Shown here one piece after another: positions 1-10,300 of a stretch of DNA of 64,000 nt (positions within the stretch are counted from its first letter, which is position 1; each line of letters opens with the position of its first letter). Origin of the DNA: Fennellomyces sp. T-0311 (taxonomy: Eukaryota; Mucoromycota; Mucoromycetes; Mucorales; Lichtheimiaceae); contig JALLLT010000011.1 of NCBI GenBank assembly GCA_025266875.1, forward strand, positions 310,001 to 374,000, in the 5' to 3' direction. The notes below the pieces were generated by a model that saw nothing but the letters and a program-made list of their open reading frames with translations, searched no databases and was not told the origin of the DNA. Both the position numbers and the translations under genes were made by a program.

Positions 1-610
1 GCTTGCCAACTGGAGGCTACATTGGCTTCCGCCAACATAAAACCCACCAGACTGCCACTGTGGACAAGGCAAGGCCAGAAGAGAACAGTACACCTCCTGC
101 CCGCTTGTAGAGCCACAAATGCAAGAATTAGTGGAAGCCTTCGGTGCCATTTCCGAGCTCGATCCTGGCGTCCATCCGATCGACGATATACTGAACTGCC
201 TTCCGCGACCATATGGCAGCCTCATCCCTGGTGAATGGGAGCACGCTTGGCCAGCACTCCTCCGAGCTCTACATCGGATCGACAGCCTGATCCAGCCGAA
301 TGAGGACAACGAATCAATCACCGGACGATCCACCCAAGATTCGACAGATTCGCCCAAGGAAATCACACATGACATGTGTGGTTCTGTAAGGGTCTAATTG
401 CACTACGGCAGTGCCATCCCCGCTGTCTACCATCTCGGACTACACTGACCTGCTTTTTCTTTCTTTCACCAATATGGCTTTTTTATCAAACATCAATTTT
501 CTCATCCTTTTGTACTAATTTAACAACACCTTCGAACCGCAAGAGAGAGACCTAATACCTTTAGGAGCAGGTCTATTACCTCTCAAAATAAATTATAACT
601 TTTGAACTAT
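1..610 (+). mobile_element. LINE (non-LTR retrotransposon) 3' end, arm A copy
   Basis: Bases up to about 397 encode the C-terminal tail of a LINE ORF2. It has a CHCG...C zinc-knuckle-like cluster followed by a motif with WP, RIDS and IDDILN residues, as often seen after the reverse transcriptase of fungal LINEs. The stop is at 395-397 and an untranslated tail follows. The tail ends near 610 in a motif (ATAAATTATA-CTTTTGAACTAT) that also ends the LINE fragment at 21841-21865, so this is probably the true element 3' end. The rest of the element is outside the window here; arm B holds the matching reverse transcriptase region at 32.3-34.4 kb. Confidence 0.7.
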
Positions 611-1309
611 GCAGCGCTGCCCTCCAACAGACAATCTGCAGAAAAGAAATATGCTTCACTGCCGTTCGTAATGAAAAAACTCGATTCCGCGGCAATGAAG
701 CGAATGAGAAAAAAATGAAGCCATGAACGGGAATCTGACGAATGTCAGATCTACAAACATTGAGTTGCATGGTGTGCTTGTTAATGATCGCGCCATGAGC
801 CTTGACCTTGTTCCTAGCGGAGTGGCTGTAGACAGTAAAACCCAGCTCGCATGATGTCCGTGCGCCCCTGAAACCAAATTCGTAACTTGACGTACAGGCC
901 ACGTTGCGAGACGCGACGAGTGTCTACAGAATCCTCAGAACGTCTACTTTTCGAATAAAATACGAAGCATTGAATCCGGGCCAGTCTGTTATATGATAAT
1001 TGTCTTCCGAGTGTATTACCACATATAGAAATTTTCATAAAAGATACCGGAATCTGTCCAGGATGAAGTTTTGGGCATGGCGACAAGTTTTGGACGCCAT
1101 GGGGACAACTGCCATGACTACAAATGACAGTTTATCAAGTTGTCTTGCGGCATGGCGGCATCTCATGCAAGGCAATGGTGGATCTCCATTGGCAAAAGGT
1201 GGTAAAGGGATGATTTTATGGCTCCATGTGTAACACGAAATGGCCAACCTTCAAAATAAATGAAAAAAGACTTTTTTCCTTTTTTCTCTTTCTTTCCCCA
1301 GTTCTAACC
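611..1309 (+). other. Upstream region of the arm A small gene
   Basis: No convincing gene. In arm B the same stretch has an open frame of 83 codons (31699-31448, minus strand), but arm A breaks it by an indel in an A-run near 711-717, so it is probably not coding. A pyrimidine-rich tract ending in CCCCAG at about 1271-1301 lies just before the ATG at 1310. It could be a promoter-proximal tract or an intron 3' end joining an upstream leader. Confidence 0.4.
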
Positions 1310-1954
1310 ATGTTCTTCATCGCGCTTTTCGCTGCTGTTCTCCTTCTCGCTGCTGTCTGCATTGCTCAAGCCGTTCTCTCGCGTCCTCGTCGCGTGTCGG
1401 CTGATCCGCCATCACCGTTCGCATCGCCTGCGCTGCTTCCCGCAGCCATGTCTCCGCCGCTGTTCAAGCCCGTGTCTCCCCGGTTGGCTGCACTGTTTCG
1501 TGCAGTGGTGTATCCGCCGTTGCCGCCGGTGCCCGAAGCCACGTCGTCTACGGTGATCTTCAAGCCTGTGTCTCCGCGGTTGGCTGCGCTGTTTCATGAA
1601 GCTATGTCTCGTCCGTTGCCGTCCGCACCGCTTTTCGAAGCCATGCCTCCCTCGCCGCCTCCACCTCCGCCTCCAGCTGTGGACGATGAGTTCCTCGGGC
1701 TCTTCGACCAGATGAGTATCACTCCGCCGAACCAGCAAGTCCACAGGCAAACGGCCGAAATGTGGCAGGTTCCCGCGCGCGCTCCTCCTCCGGAAGACCT
1801 GTTTCCCGAGCATAACGAGGAAGAAAGGGAGTTTGGCGTCCGCGCCTTTCTGCAGTCGTTGCTCCTCCTTGGCCGCAACCAGGACCACGGCAATGGTGGC
1901 GACCTGCGTCGGTACGCCGTCGCTAACAACTTCCTCCGGGAACGCCACGGCTGA
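1310..1954 (+). CDS. Secreted or membrane-anchored proline-rich protein, arm A copy
   Basis: I do not recognise this family. The ATG at 1310 gives 214 codons and starts directly with a hydrophobic segment of about 20 residues (FFIALFAAVLLLAAVCIAQA), a good signal peptide or anchor; an upstream in-frame extension lacks that logic. A proline-rich region follows with the unit FKPVSPRLAALF used twice (about residues 50 and 87), then a run of seven prolines. The C-terminal region ends with the motif NGGDLRRYAV-NNFLRE. Arm B encodes a 205-codon version. The two copies agree nearly everywhere except residues about 156-194, where they differ strongly but keep the reading frame (27 nt length difference). 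This supports it being a real protein-coding gene. A probable intron (GTAAGT near 1958) follows the stop codon, in the 3' untranslated region. Confidence 0.6.
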   Translation: MFFIALFAAVLLLAAVCIAQAVLSRPRRVSADPPSPFASPALLPAAMSPPLFKPVSPRLAALFRAVVYPPLPPVPEATSSTVIFKPVSPRLAALFHEAMSRPLPSAPLFEAMPPSPPPPPPPAVDDEFLGLFDQMSITPPNQQVHRQTAEMWQVPARAPPPEDLFPEHNEEEREFGVRAFLQSLLLLGRNQDHGNGGDLRRYAVANNFLRERHG

Positions 1955-2027
1955 AAGTAAGTTGATGTACAAACCGTCATAATCTTAGCAACAGAATCAC
2001 TGATGAATCTTCTATAGGATAGCCGCA

Positions 2028-2147
2028 ACTAAAAACAAAAAAAACAAAAAAAATAAAAAAAAGCAAAAAAAAAAAAAACAAAAAAAGCAGAAAACAAAAA
2101 AAAACCAAAAAAAGACCCCCCGAAAAAATTACAAAAACACAAAAAAA
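2028..2147. repeat. A-rich simple repeat
   Basis: About 120 bases almost entirely of A with scattered C, G and T. The copy in arm B (30130-30300, T-rich) is longer and differs in run lengths, as expected from replication slippage. Confidence 0.9.
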
Positions 2148-2436
2148 ATGCCCCTTCCCCTCAGTATCTCCTTCAGTATCCCCTTCAGTGTTCAGTGCCG
2201 CCTCTCTCTCTCTCTCTCTCTCATATGCATTATTGGACTTCTAGAATATACCCACAACCACATATACCCACAGCCCTCTCCCTTTGTATATACTCTCCAC
2301 CATTTTTGCTTTTGTACATATTCATCTGCACTCAAGGGCCTAGCCCTTCGACAACACAGCAACAGCCGTTCACGGTGGTAAGTGTCTTTTCTATTAACTG
2401 CCTACCATTCAAAAGCTAATTTACTTTTACTTTTAG

Positions 2437-2646
2437 ACATTTTTGCTTGCCACTTCGCAGCAGCAGCATGACCGCCGAGCGCGGCACACTTGCACCGTAG
2501 AATACGGTGGTAAGTATACCTTGACTTTGGATGACTCAATATTCGGAAGCTGATATGCTTTTATTAACAGCTATTTTTGCCTTGTCCCATGGCGCAGCTT
2601 TGACCGCAGAGGGCGGTCTCATTTCCACTGTAGAGGGCGGTGGCAG
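2437..2646 (+). repeat. Tandem exon-like module, two diverged copies
   Basis: Two segments, about 2437-2510 and 2572-2646, share an opening ATTTTTGC, a central ATGACCGC or TTTGACCGC-GAG core and a closing GTAGA--ACGGTGG or GTAGAGGGCGGTGG. Each is preceded by a plausible 3' splice site, and the first is followed by GTAAGT. They look like a duplicated exon with its flanking intron. Function unknown. Confidence 0.5.
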
Positions 2647-3520
2647 GTCAGCGTCGATCATGCGTGCACTGGGCCAGCACGTCACTGCGGGTACCCTTTT
2701 CTGCAGCTGGATCTCCGGGCCTTCTGCTTAGCGGAAAGGGCCGCCCACCACCGCTACTCTGGTGTCCGTCAGGTAAGGTGGAGGAGGGAAGGCGGTGAAC
2801 AGGTTGCGACGGTTTTCCCAAGGCTGTGAGCAACTCTTGTGGGATTAAAAATGCTAGCCTTGACTCCGGCTCAAGTACGCAATCAAATGCAACGTCGCAG
2901 CAATGCTCGGCGCTCGTAGCTATGGTGATCAAAGGTACGTGTTTTAATAAGCCGACAAGTGTGCATCAGTGAACTAACCGGTGTAAATAGCTTTGTAGAA
3001 CTTTGGAATCCGGTCATGGACATTGGGATAAACCACAATGTTCATTGACCAGCAGAAGTACATTTTGCTCATGCCGAGCATTGTCACGGAGCATTTGAGC
3101 GCGTCAAGTAGTCGGAGGTCAAGGGCTAGCGTCCCTCAAGAGTTGTGAGCTGCGGGGAGACTGTCGCGCCTGTTCACTGTCCTTTCCTCTGAAGCCTTGC
3201 CTGCGGGCCCAGGGTAGCACCGGTGGGTTGTCCTTTCTGCGGCAGGAGGTCTGGAGTGAACGCTGCGGAAAAGGGCCCTCGGTGGCGTGTCAGTGTACGT
3301 ATGGTCGGCGCTGGAGGGGGGGCCGTATGGCCAGTGGAGGGGTGGTCTGGCTGCCCAAGCCTGGGTAAGTGATGAATCAAATGTCATTGGAAGCAAAACG
3401 AAACTCATGCCTGGATTACAGTGTAGCACGCGCGGCCTGAAACAAGCGTGTCCCCAATAGGCGCGCAGGGCCATTGAACATTCGTATGGTGGCTGCTCCT
3501 GATGAGGCCCAAGGTATGTG

Positions 3521-5220
3521 CTACTCATACTCATTTCGGGAGCAATCAACTCAAGGAGCATTCTCGTACATTCATCAGAGAACATCACCGATCCCGTCAT
3601 CCATGCATTTTGGAGACATGAACACCCACAACCATACTTACGGTGTCGATATGACGCGGGACCAAGAGCCACATACATTACAACCATCGGGGCAGCACGG
3701 GCTCGTCGCACATCCTTATGGTGCCAAAATGACGCATCAACAAGGCTGCTTTATTATCCATCCACTTTGAGAGATGCAGGACTGTCAAGCATCCATACGA
3801 TGATGGCACGCGGCAGTGTCAATGTCTCTTGATACATCCATATGAGGGGCAATTCAATCAAACATCTTTATCAAGGCGACATAGGCAAGCACCGAAAACC
3901 AGGCATCATATGCAATCAAGACCGGCGAGCAATCAAATTCCGGTGCTGTGGGACAGGCATTTATCCACTTGAGGAGGAACATGATCATCAGGCGCACATA
4001 CATCATTGGGCGGCATGGCGCAATAACAACTATCAACATGGGAAAGGGACAAGGCAGTCGAGCATATACTTGGTGGGGGCATCCATATCGGCGCATAGTC
4101 AAATGACGAGTTTACGCGCAACCATCAATTCCGTCTACGTGGACGGCGTCTTTGCCATGTCATGTCAATCAAACCTTATACAACGATCCATTGGTTCAGA
4201 ATTCACGGAAACCAAGAACGCGAGTTGAAACTGAAAGGGTGCGGCGGCATTCTCTCTTTTGCAGTGGCGTACTGAAGAACACTCTTATCGACTATCAGTG
4301 TGCGGGGGCATCGGTCAATTATACTCACATTCAGCGAACGCGTCGGCGCAAGTCAGGGAGGACAGCCAGGGGCGAAGCAAGGCAAGCGAAGGCAGCACAC
4401 AATCGAGCACCAAATATCACTGTGATCCAGGTCGAAGCGCGATACAACTTGTCATCCAACAATCCAAAAGACTGGCACGACCATCCAGAGCCATCAAGAA
4501 TACACGATCACCGAAGCAATCAAGCAGAACCACCAGAAGCTAAAGTTTATTGGTGTGGCCTATCGAGCATCTGCAAAAGCGGCGACGCAATGCTACCATC
4601 CAAAACCAAACAAGCCATCAATCAGATTCCGGTACATTCAATATCAAATTCACTCAAGGTAACTATGAATTACACTACTTTAGATGACAAAAAGATGTAC
4701 TGATTTGGCCTATAGACTACTACTCAGCAACTGCATTCATACACCCGATCCATCATTCTATCCAAGTTGCATATCCATACAAGGCCAATGAACTACCACC
4801 ATCATCATCAACGAAGGGTCACGACGCCAGTAATGAATCTAGCAGATTGGAGAGCATGGAGGCAGCAAAAAAAAAAGTCAAAAAGTGGAGCTACAATCAC
4901 AAAAAATGAATCCAAAACCTGAGACAATATCTCAAGGCAAATCCAATCCAATATCCAAACCAAATCCAAATCCAAATCAAACACAATATCCAACATCCAA
5001 ACAAGAAACAAATATCCAATATCCACGTCAAGTCCAAAGTCACGCTTAGTTCAAGACAACTGACAAGACGAATCCAAACACAAAGTCGAATCCAACGACA
5101 AAACCAAACGAGTCCAAACTTTACAAGTTCTTGTCCGGACACATACATTCCAAACAACAAAAGCTTTCACCAAAACGAAATCGCTGCACCAAAGTCTCTT
5201 CAATCTGCATGATCATTACC
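3521..5220. repeat. Low-complexity CAATCAA/CATCCAA region and AATCCAAA satellite
   Basis: The plus strand is poor in G, with recurring CAATCAA, CATCCA and ATCATCA words. From about 4905 to 5135 it becomes a degenerate short tandem repeat built on AATCCAAA or ATATCCAA. Long open frames on both strands come from this biased composition and are not preserved between the arms: a one-base indel near 3625 breaks the longest minus-strand frame in arm B. Arm B carries at least one extra AATCCA unit. I see no gene here. Confidence 0.7.
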
Positions 5221-6228
5221 AATGTCTACGGCCCTTCGTCGCCTTACACATTTATCAATAAAACATATTTCCATTCGATTTTATGCTTACCAACTTGATA
5301 ACAGTCCTTAAAGATTGGCTCGTAACGTAGGTTGTAATCTTCTGAACGCTATACGTATAATGACCAAGGACGTAGCTAAAAAGTAGAGGAAACATAGCAA
5401 AGACGAAGACCAGCAGTTCGAGACGCTAAAAGCCACAATGTAATGAACAGAAGGCAACCTGCAAGGGATTCAAGTCACCTGGGAACAAGAAAGAGAAGCC
5501 TGTTTCCAGAAAGATGGCTTATCTTGTTGCTTTCTCTCGCAGCAAGGTACTTTATCAAAAGTGCAAGGTAAGCATCAAGTCAAATGAAGACGAAGTATCT
5601 GCCGAAGCAAAAAAAAAAATGATAACTGATCTAGCCTTTGCTCCAACGTCTAGGGAACTGACCGAAGTAGCAGAAATTCACTCGCACAGCATATTATATA
5701 AAGAAGAGCGCTTCAGTAAAACGACGAAAAAGAAAGCTTAATAGCAGGAACGATAGCTGTGATATCATAAATAGTGGCAGCAACAGCCACGGAATATGAA
5801 AACTGGGATGTGAAGAAACAGTTTAAGCGTATATAACTATTTTTTTGTTTACTTCTATTCTTTGCTTGTTTTACTGTTTGTATCATCTGCATCTCCCTTT
5901 GCATAAATATTTCTGCTACGTTTTCTTCGCGTCTTCTACTTCGTTTTTGTTTCTACGTACTGCTCGTTGCGTGCGTACTTATTGGTATATTCTATTCATT
6001 GACCTTTCTCATTTGTGTCGAGCATAACTGACTTTGTTCGCATTTAACAGACTACCTTTACTATTTGACTTCCCAACTTTTCTATCTTTGAAGCCTTTTT
6101 ATCTTAACCGCCATCATCATCGCATTTGGTTGGTATTTTTACTTTCGCCATGTAACTTATAAATGCTCATATTGTCCAGTAGGCGGTTTCTTTTTGGGAA
6201 TAAAGGCAAGTTACGCTACACTATGTAG
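5221..6228. other. Arm A terminal kilobase, no gene recognised
   Basis: Short open frames such as one at 5514-5741 are disrupted between arms: an A-run near 5609-5619 has 11 A here and 9 in arm B. The arm ends at 6228 in TTACGCTACACTATGTAG. An AATAAA lies near 5260. Nothing else is supported. Confidence 0.5.
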
Positions 6229-7085
6229 TAGGCACTTTTGGTGAGATGATTAACATTACCAGCAAGCAAGTGTTCCTGTGTTCTGAATATCTCACAACAG
6301 CCGAAGCTGCTGCTCTTCCACTCATTGGACTTACGGCATACAGGTACGGTACGCGTTTTTATTTGATGCTTCTTGCATACCCTAACTTCATGGTATTTTC
6401 TAGGGCAGTCTTCACCAAAAGTCAAGTGGAGCACGGTGATTATGTCTTGGTTACCATCTTTGGTGACTGCTGCAGAGCTGTTACAGCAGTTCAATTTGCT
6501 GTTGCAGCTGGTGCTCATGTCTATGTTACATCCAGCAGCATTAATAAAATCGAATTTGCAATGAAATTGGGTGCTGAAGGTGGTGTCAATTATAACAAGC
6601 GTGAGTATTACCAAATTTACGTTCACGTTTATAAGATAATGCCGGTACGTAACATATAATTATTAGGTAGCGCTATTCTGGAATTGGACAATCAACTTCA
6701 TGGACATTCTATTAGGACTATAATTGATGAATCTGGCTGTGCACTTTGAACGACTTCCATCAAATACTGGCGGCTGGAGGTATCATCACACATTACGGCA
6801 ACAGCGCAAATGATGATGGAGTTCGTTTTTCTACGGACCTATGGACCCTTAATATCGAGTTGAAAGGACCATGATGGGCTCCCGCGTTGAATTTGGAGTT
6901 TGTTGAAAAACACCAAATCAGACCTGTTATTTCAACCTCATCCAAGGGTATTACTCAGGCAAATGTCGAAAAGTCAATCGAATTGCTGGTGTAGGTGTTT
7001 TGCTTTTTTTCTCTTTTATAGATACTAAATTCGTTCTTTAGAGATAGTCAACAAATCGGCAAAGTAGTGATGAAGTTGAACACTA
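6229..7085 (+). pseudogene. Truncated MDR-family quinone oxidoreductase-like pseudogene
   Basis: The encoded fragments match the C-terminal two thirds of a zinc-independent medium-chain dehydrogenase/reductase (zeta-crystallin/YogA-like). They are VGTFGEM at the arm boundary, LTTAEAAALPLIGLTAYR, a nucleotide-binding stretch AVQFAVAAGAHVYVTSSS, GAEGGVNY, GGIITHYGNSAND, MMGSR and QIRPVIS, then a final QQIGKVVMKL. Three introns are still visible (for example about 6341-6403 and 6602-6666). The N-terminal third is missing because homology starts exactly where inverted repeat arm A ends. Stops and frame changes after GGVNY (near 6720-6870) break the rest, so it is almost certainly non-functional. 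Confidence 0.75.
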
Positions 7086-7356
7086 CACTAGTATCACATT
7101 CGCAGGCAGGAAAAATCGACTGTGAAGCAGTATATTTGAATGCATGAAGTTTTATATCCATTTATGCTGATATGTAACCAAACTTTTGAATTTCGTTGGA
7201 TGGTTTGGCTATGCTGAAACAAGACTAAAAAAGTATGGTATATCGTACCCCACTGGCACTGCCCAATTCCGCGGATTGCAAGCAAAACTCCGAAGCTAGT
7301 GAGCTGAAGCGCGCAGTCAAGCAACACCGGGGCTTTGCTTGTTCTGCACGACCACA

Positions 7357-10300
7357 ATGTCACGACATAGAGCTGTACGCAATTTAGACATCGATGGTAT
7401 GTTTCTTACGAGAATAAATGTATTATAAGGGAATGTATAGCAAATCTAAGGCTCAATGATAGAGGTTCTCGAGGAAGACGATTATGCAGACGATTACGAC
7501 GAGAACGAGTGTACGCTTGGATCAAACGCAAAATGATTTTTTTCTTTTTGCTCATGCCACCCACAAATCTTATAGTAGATGAGACTCAACTTTCACAAGA
7601 AGACCGCGCTCAGTTGGACGAAGGGTTATCATACGTGCTCAGTGTCGTGGGTGAAGATATCCCCGTTACAGACTTTGAGATCAAAGAGGCACTCTGGTAC
7701 TACTATTTTGATCGCGAGGAAACAGTCAATTGGGTAGTTGGTAAATACAGGCATGGCAATCAATGGGGAATAATATGGCTTATAGCGACGTGATAGAGAA
7801 AATCGCAAAGATTAAGGCAGAAGAGGAAAAGCAAAAGAAGAAGGCCGCAAAGAAGGCCGCAAAAGGTAAATATCCATAATGCAAGCCGCCATATATCCCT
7901 TCCCCTCCCCCTTTCTCCCTTTCTTCATCTTGTCTTATATACACCTTGGTGCCAAATGCAGGTTAGTAGATCGATCATTCTACCCTTTTTTCCCTGTTTT
8001 CAATTGTCTAACCGGCGAGATCAAAAGTGATTGATATTGGTTTCTTTTTTATAGATCGAAAGCCAAGGTATCGCCGCCCTCCTGCCATGCTCTACTCAGA
8101 GGTGATATGGAAACGACAGCAACAGCAAACTGCAAGTGACGCAAAGCAAATACCAACGCTTGCACAGCTTAGCCAACGCCCCAAAGTACGTGGATCAGCG
8201 TTACAAAACCTTGCGAATCGAAACAGTCCCGCAAAAAATGAAACGGCAAAAGCTGCGACATCACCTCTTCTTGGTCTTGCAAGGAAAAACGAGGAGAATA
8301 AGAAACCAGCGTCTGCTCTCCAATCGCTGGCTCAAAAGTCTGCGGGGCAACGAGGAAAATCAGCGTTGCAGCATTTGGCATCACGCCAACAACAACAGCG
8401 TACAACGCCAGAAAATACCGAGACTGCGACACCACGATCGTCACTCGCATCGTTAGCACAGTCAGCCAGACAACAAGGGCCACAACGTTCGAGTTTAGCA
8501 CACCTTGCGACGCGCTCTAATGCTCGTCCACAAGCAAGCAAACTCTCGGGTCTAGCAGGGCTTGGGAAGAAGCAGCCAACGGCACCCATGCCTCCGCAGA
8601 GTGAACCGAAAAAGGAAGTTATTGAGCCAGTTATTGAGCAAAAGCCTGTCGAACAGCCAAAGCATGAACAGCAACAGCCTACGCGACAGAATATTTCGAT
8701 ACCCATTTCAGACAACCCGCTGTGTGCTCCACCCTCATCTGCCGCGACCTTCTTGTTCAGCAATCCAGCCAAAGGAGTGGCAGGTGCGGACACCGCCGAC
8801 TCATTACTGGTATCTTTACCAGATTCGATTGGGCAGGCCTTTTATGAGGCGATGAAAGCGTCAGCCAGTACCATTAATGTGTTTACCTTCAATGTACCAA
8901 GTCCAGACGACGTTGTTCTTGAAGCACAGAGTCATCGTAGCGGAGGGCGCAAGTTATGATATTATTTCTTTTTTTTCAATGCATTAATGTTTTCTCATTT
9001 CCTTCACTCCCTTTCTTCTCTCTTTCTCCCTCTCGCGGCTTGCATTATTGTGTTTGGTTTGCTAAAGTTCTAACGATCCTCCAGCAGCTGCACCAAGTCC
9101 ATCCCACTCCAAGAGTACAAAGGCAACTCCTCCATCGTCGGCAAAGCAACAAAAGCAGCAGCAGCAGCAGGATGATGATCCGTTAACTCAGGATATGCAA
9201 GCCCTGGGCTTCGGTAGTAGTGTAAAGAAGCATTCAAAGCTGTCTGCTGTTTCAACGCCTGCATCCACACCTCCAGAAACGCCACGATCGGCATCACCGT
9301 TGGCTAAAGTGCCACCTGTGAAACGGGTCAATGTGATGGAGGAATATGCCAAGCGATCCGGCGAAAAGCCAAAGTTGAACCTCGTGGTGATTGGTAATAG
9401 TGCAAGATGAGGATAAGAGCCAAGAGAGATTGACCTGCTGGAGAATGCTAGGTCACGTGGATGCTGGTAAATCGACCTTGATGGGTCACGTACTCTACGA
9501 TCTCGGTCATGTCAATGACAGGACAATGAAGAAATATGAGCACGATTCACAAAAACTCGGCAAAGGGTCCTTTGCATTTGCATGGGTGCTCGATGAAACC
9601 GGTGAAGAGCGTGATCGGTACACAACCAGGCAACGCGCAGTAAAAGAAATAGAGGCTGATTTTTTTTTCCAACAGAGGAATCACCATGGATATCGCCACG
9701 AACCACTTTGAGACGGAACACAGGAGTTTCACTCTACTGGACGCGCCGGGTCACCGGGACTTTATCCCCAACATGATTTCCGGCACCGCCCAAGTAAAGT
9801 AGCATGTGGAAGCATACGCAACTCAATCAAAGGATTTATCTAACCCAGTATATCAATAGGCTGATGCGGCCATTCTCGTTGTCGATGCTAGCACGGGCGG
9901 ATTTGAATCGGGATTTGTAGCCAACGGGCAAACGAGGGAGCATGCCCTTCTCGCCAGGAGTTTAGGAGTCCAGCAAATGATTATTGCGGTGAACAAGCTG
10001 GATACGGTAAAGTTAAAAAGAAAGGATAGGGGATCGACGTGCACCCGAAAAGGCAATGGACTAATCATTGATTTGTTGACAAAGATGGACTGGGATCAAG
10101 GAAGATACAGCGAGATCGTCGAGAAACTGGGGAACTTTCTGACGCAGGCCGGATTTCGCAAATCTAACCTTTATTATGTCCCTGTTTCTGGGCTGACCGG
10201 GGAAAATTTAATTAAAAAGAGCGAACTAGTGCAGTGGTACCAAGGGCCATGCTTAATTGATTTGATTGGTAAGTTGCCCAAAGAATATAGCACATTGATA

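Larger units (their letters stand above)
1955..3520 (+). other. Intron-rich non-coding stretch with repeated exon-like modules
   Basis: No stable reading frame is shared by both arms. Several strong plus-strand splice signals are visible: GTAAGT near 1958 with TAG near 2018, GTAAGT near 2380 with TTTTAG near 2436, GTAAGT near 2511 with AACAG near 2571, GTACGT near 2935 with AATAG near 2990, GTAAGT near 3365, and GTATGT near 3512. This pattern fits a spliced long non-coding RNA, an untranslated extension of the small gene upstream, or a decayed multi-exon gene. Only RNA evidence would decide. Confidence 0.35.
1..6228 (+). repeat. Inverted repeat arm A (left end outside window)
   Basis: This stretch is the near-identical reverse complement of 25973-32300. 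The match runs from the first base of the window to the shared end at 6228, after which the flanks differ (TAGGCACTTT here; CGCCGACGCG when the other arm is read in the same direction). Arm lengths are 6228 and 6328 nt; most of the difference is a minisatellite and homopolymer tracts. The arm contains a LINE 3' end, one small gene and several kilobases of low-complexity DNA. It probably continues left of the window because the LINE is cut at base 1. It could be a segmental duplication or a large mobile element; I found no terminal repeat or target duplication that decides this. Confidence 0.95.

Noticed and set aside
520..600. tRNA-like TTCGAACCGC segment
   Set aside because: No matching acceptor or anticodon stem could be folded around it, and it falls in the LINE 3' untranslated region.
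3136..3711. 191-codon minus-strand open frame
   Set aside because: The arm B copy is broken by a one-base difference (ACACCC versus ACACC) near 3625, and no domain is recognisable.
4152..4703. 183-codon open frame present in both arms
   Set aside because: It lies in G-poor low-complexity DNA rich in CAATCAA/CATCCA words, has no motif, and neighbouring frames break between arms. It is conserved simply because the arms are recent copies.
5514..5741. 75-codon Lys-rich frame near the end of arm A
   Set aside because: An A-run inside it differs by two bases between arms, so the frame is not maintained.
6221..6228. Helitron-like CTRR end at the arm boundary
   Set aside because: The boundary reads CTATGTAG without a CTRR end next to T or a good upstream hairpin, and insertion between A and T is not seen at the second copy.
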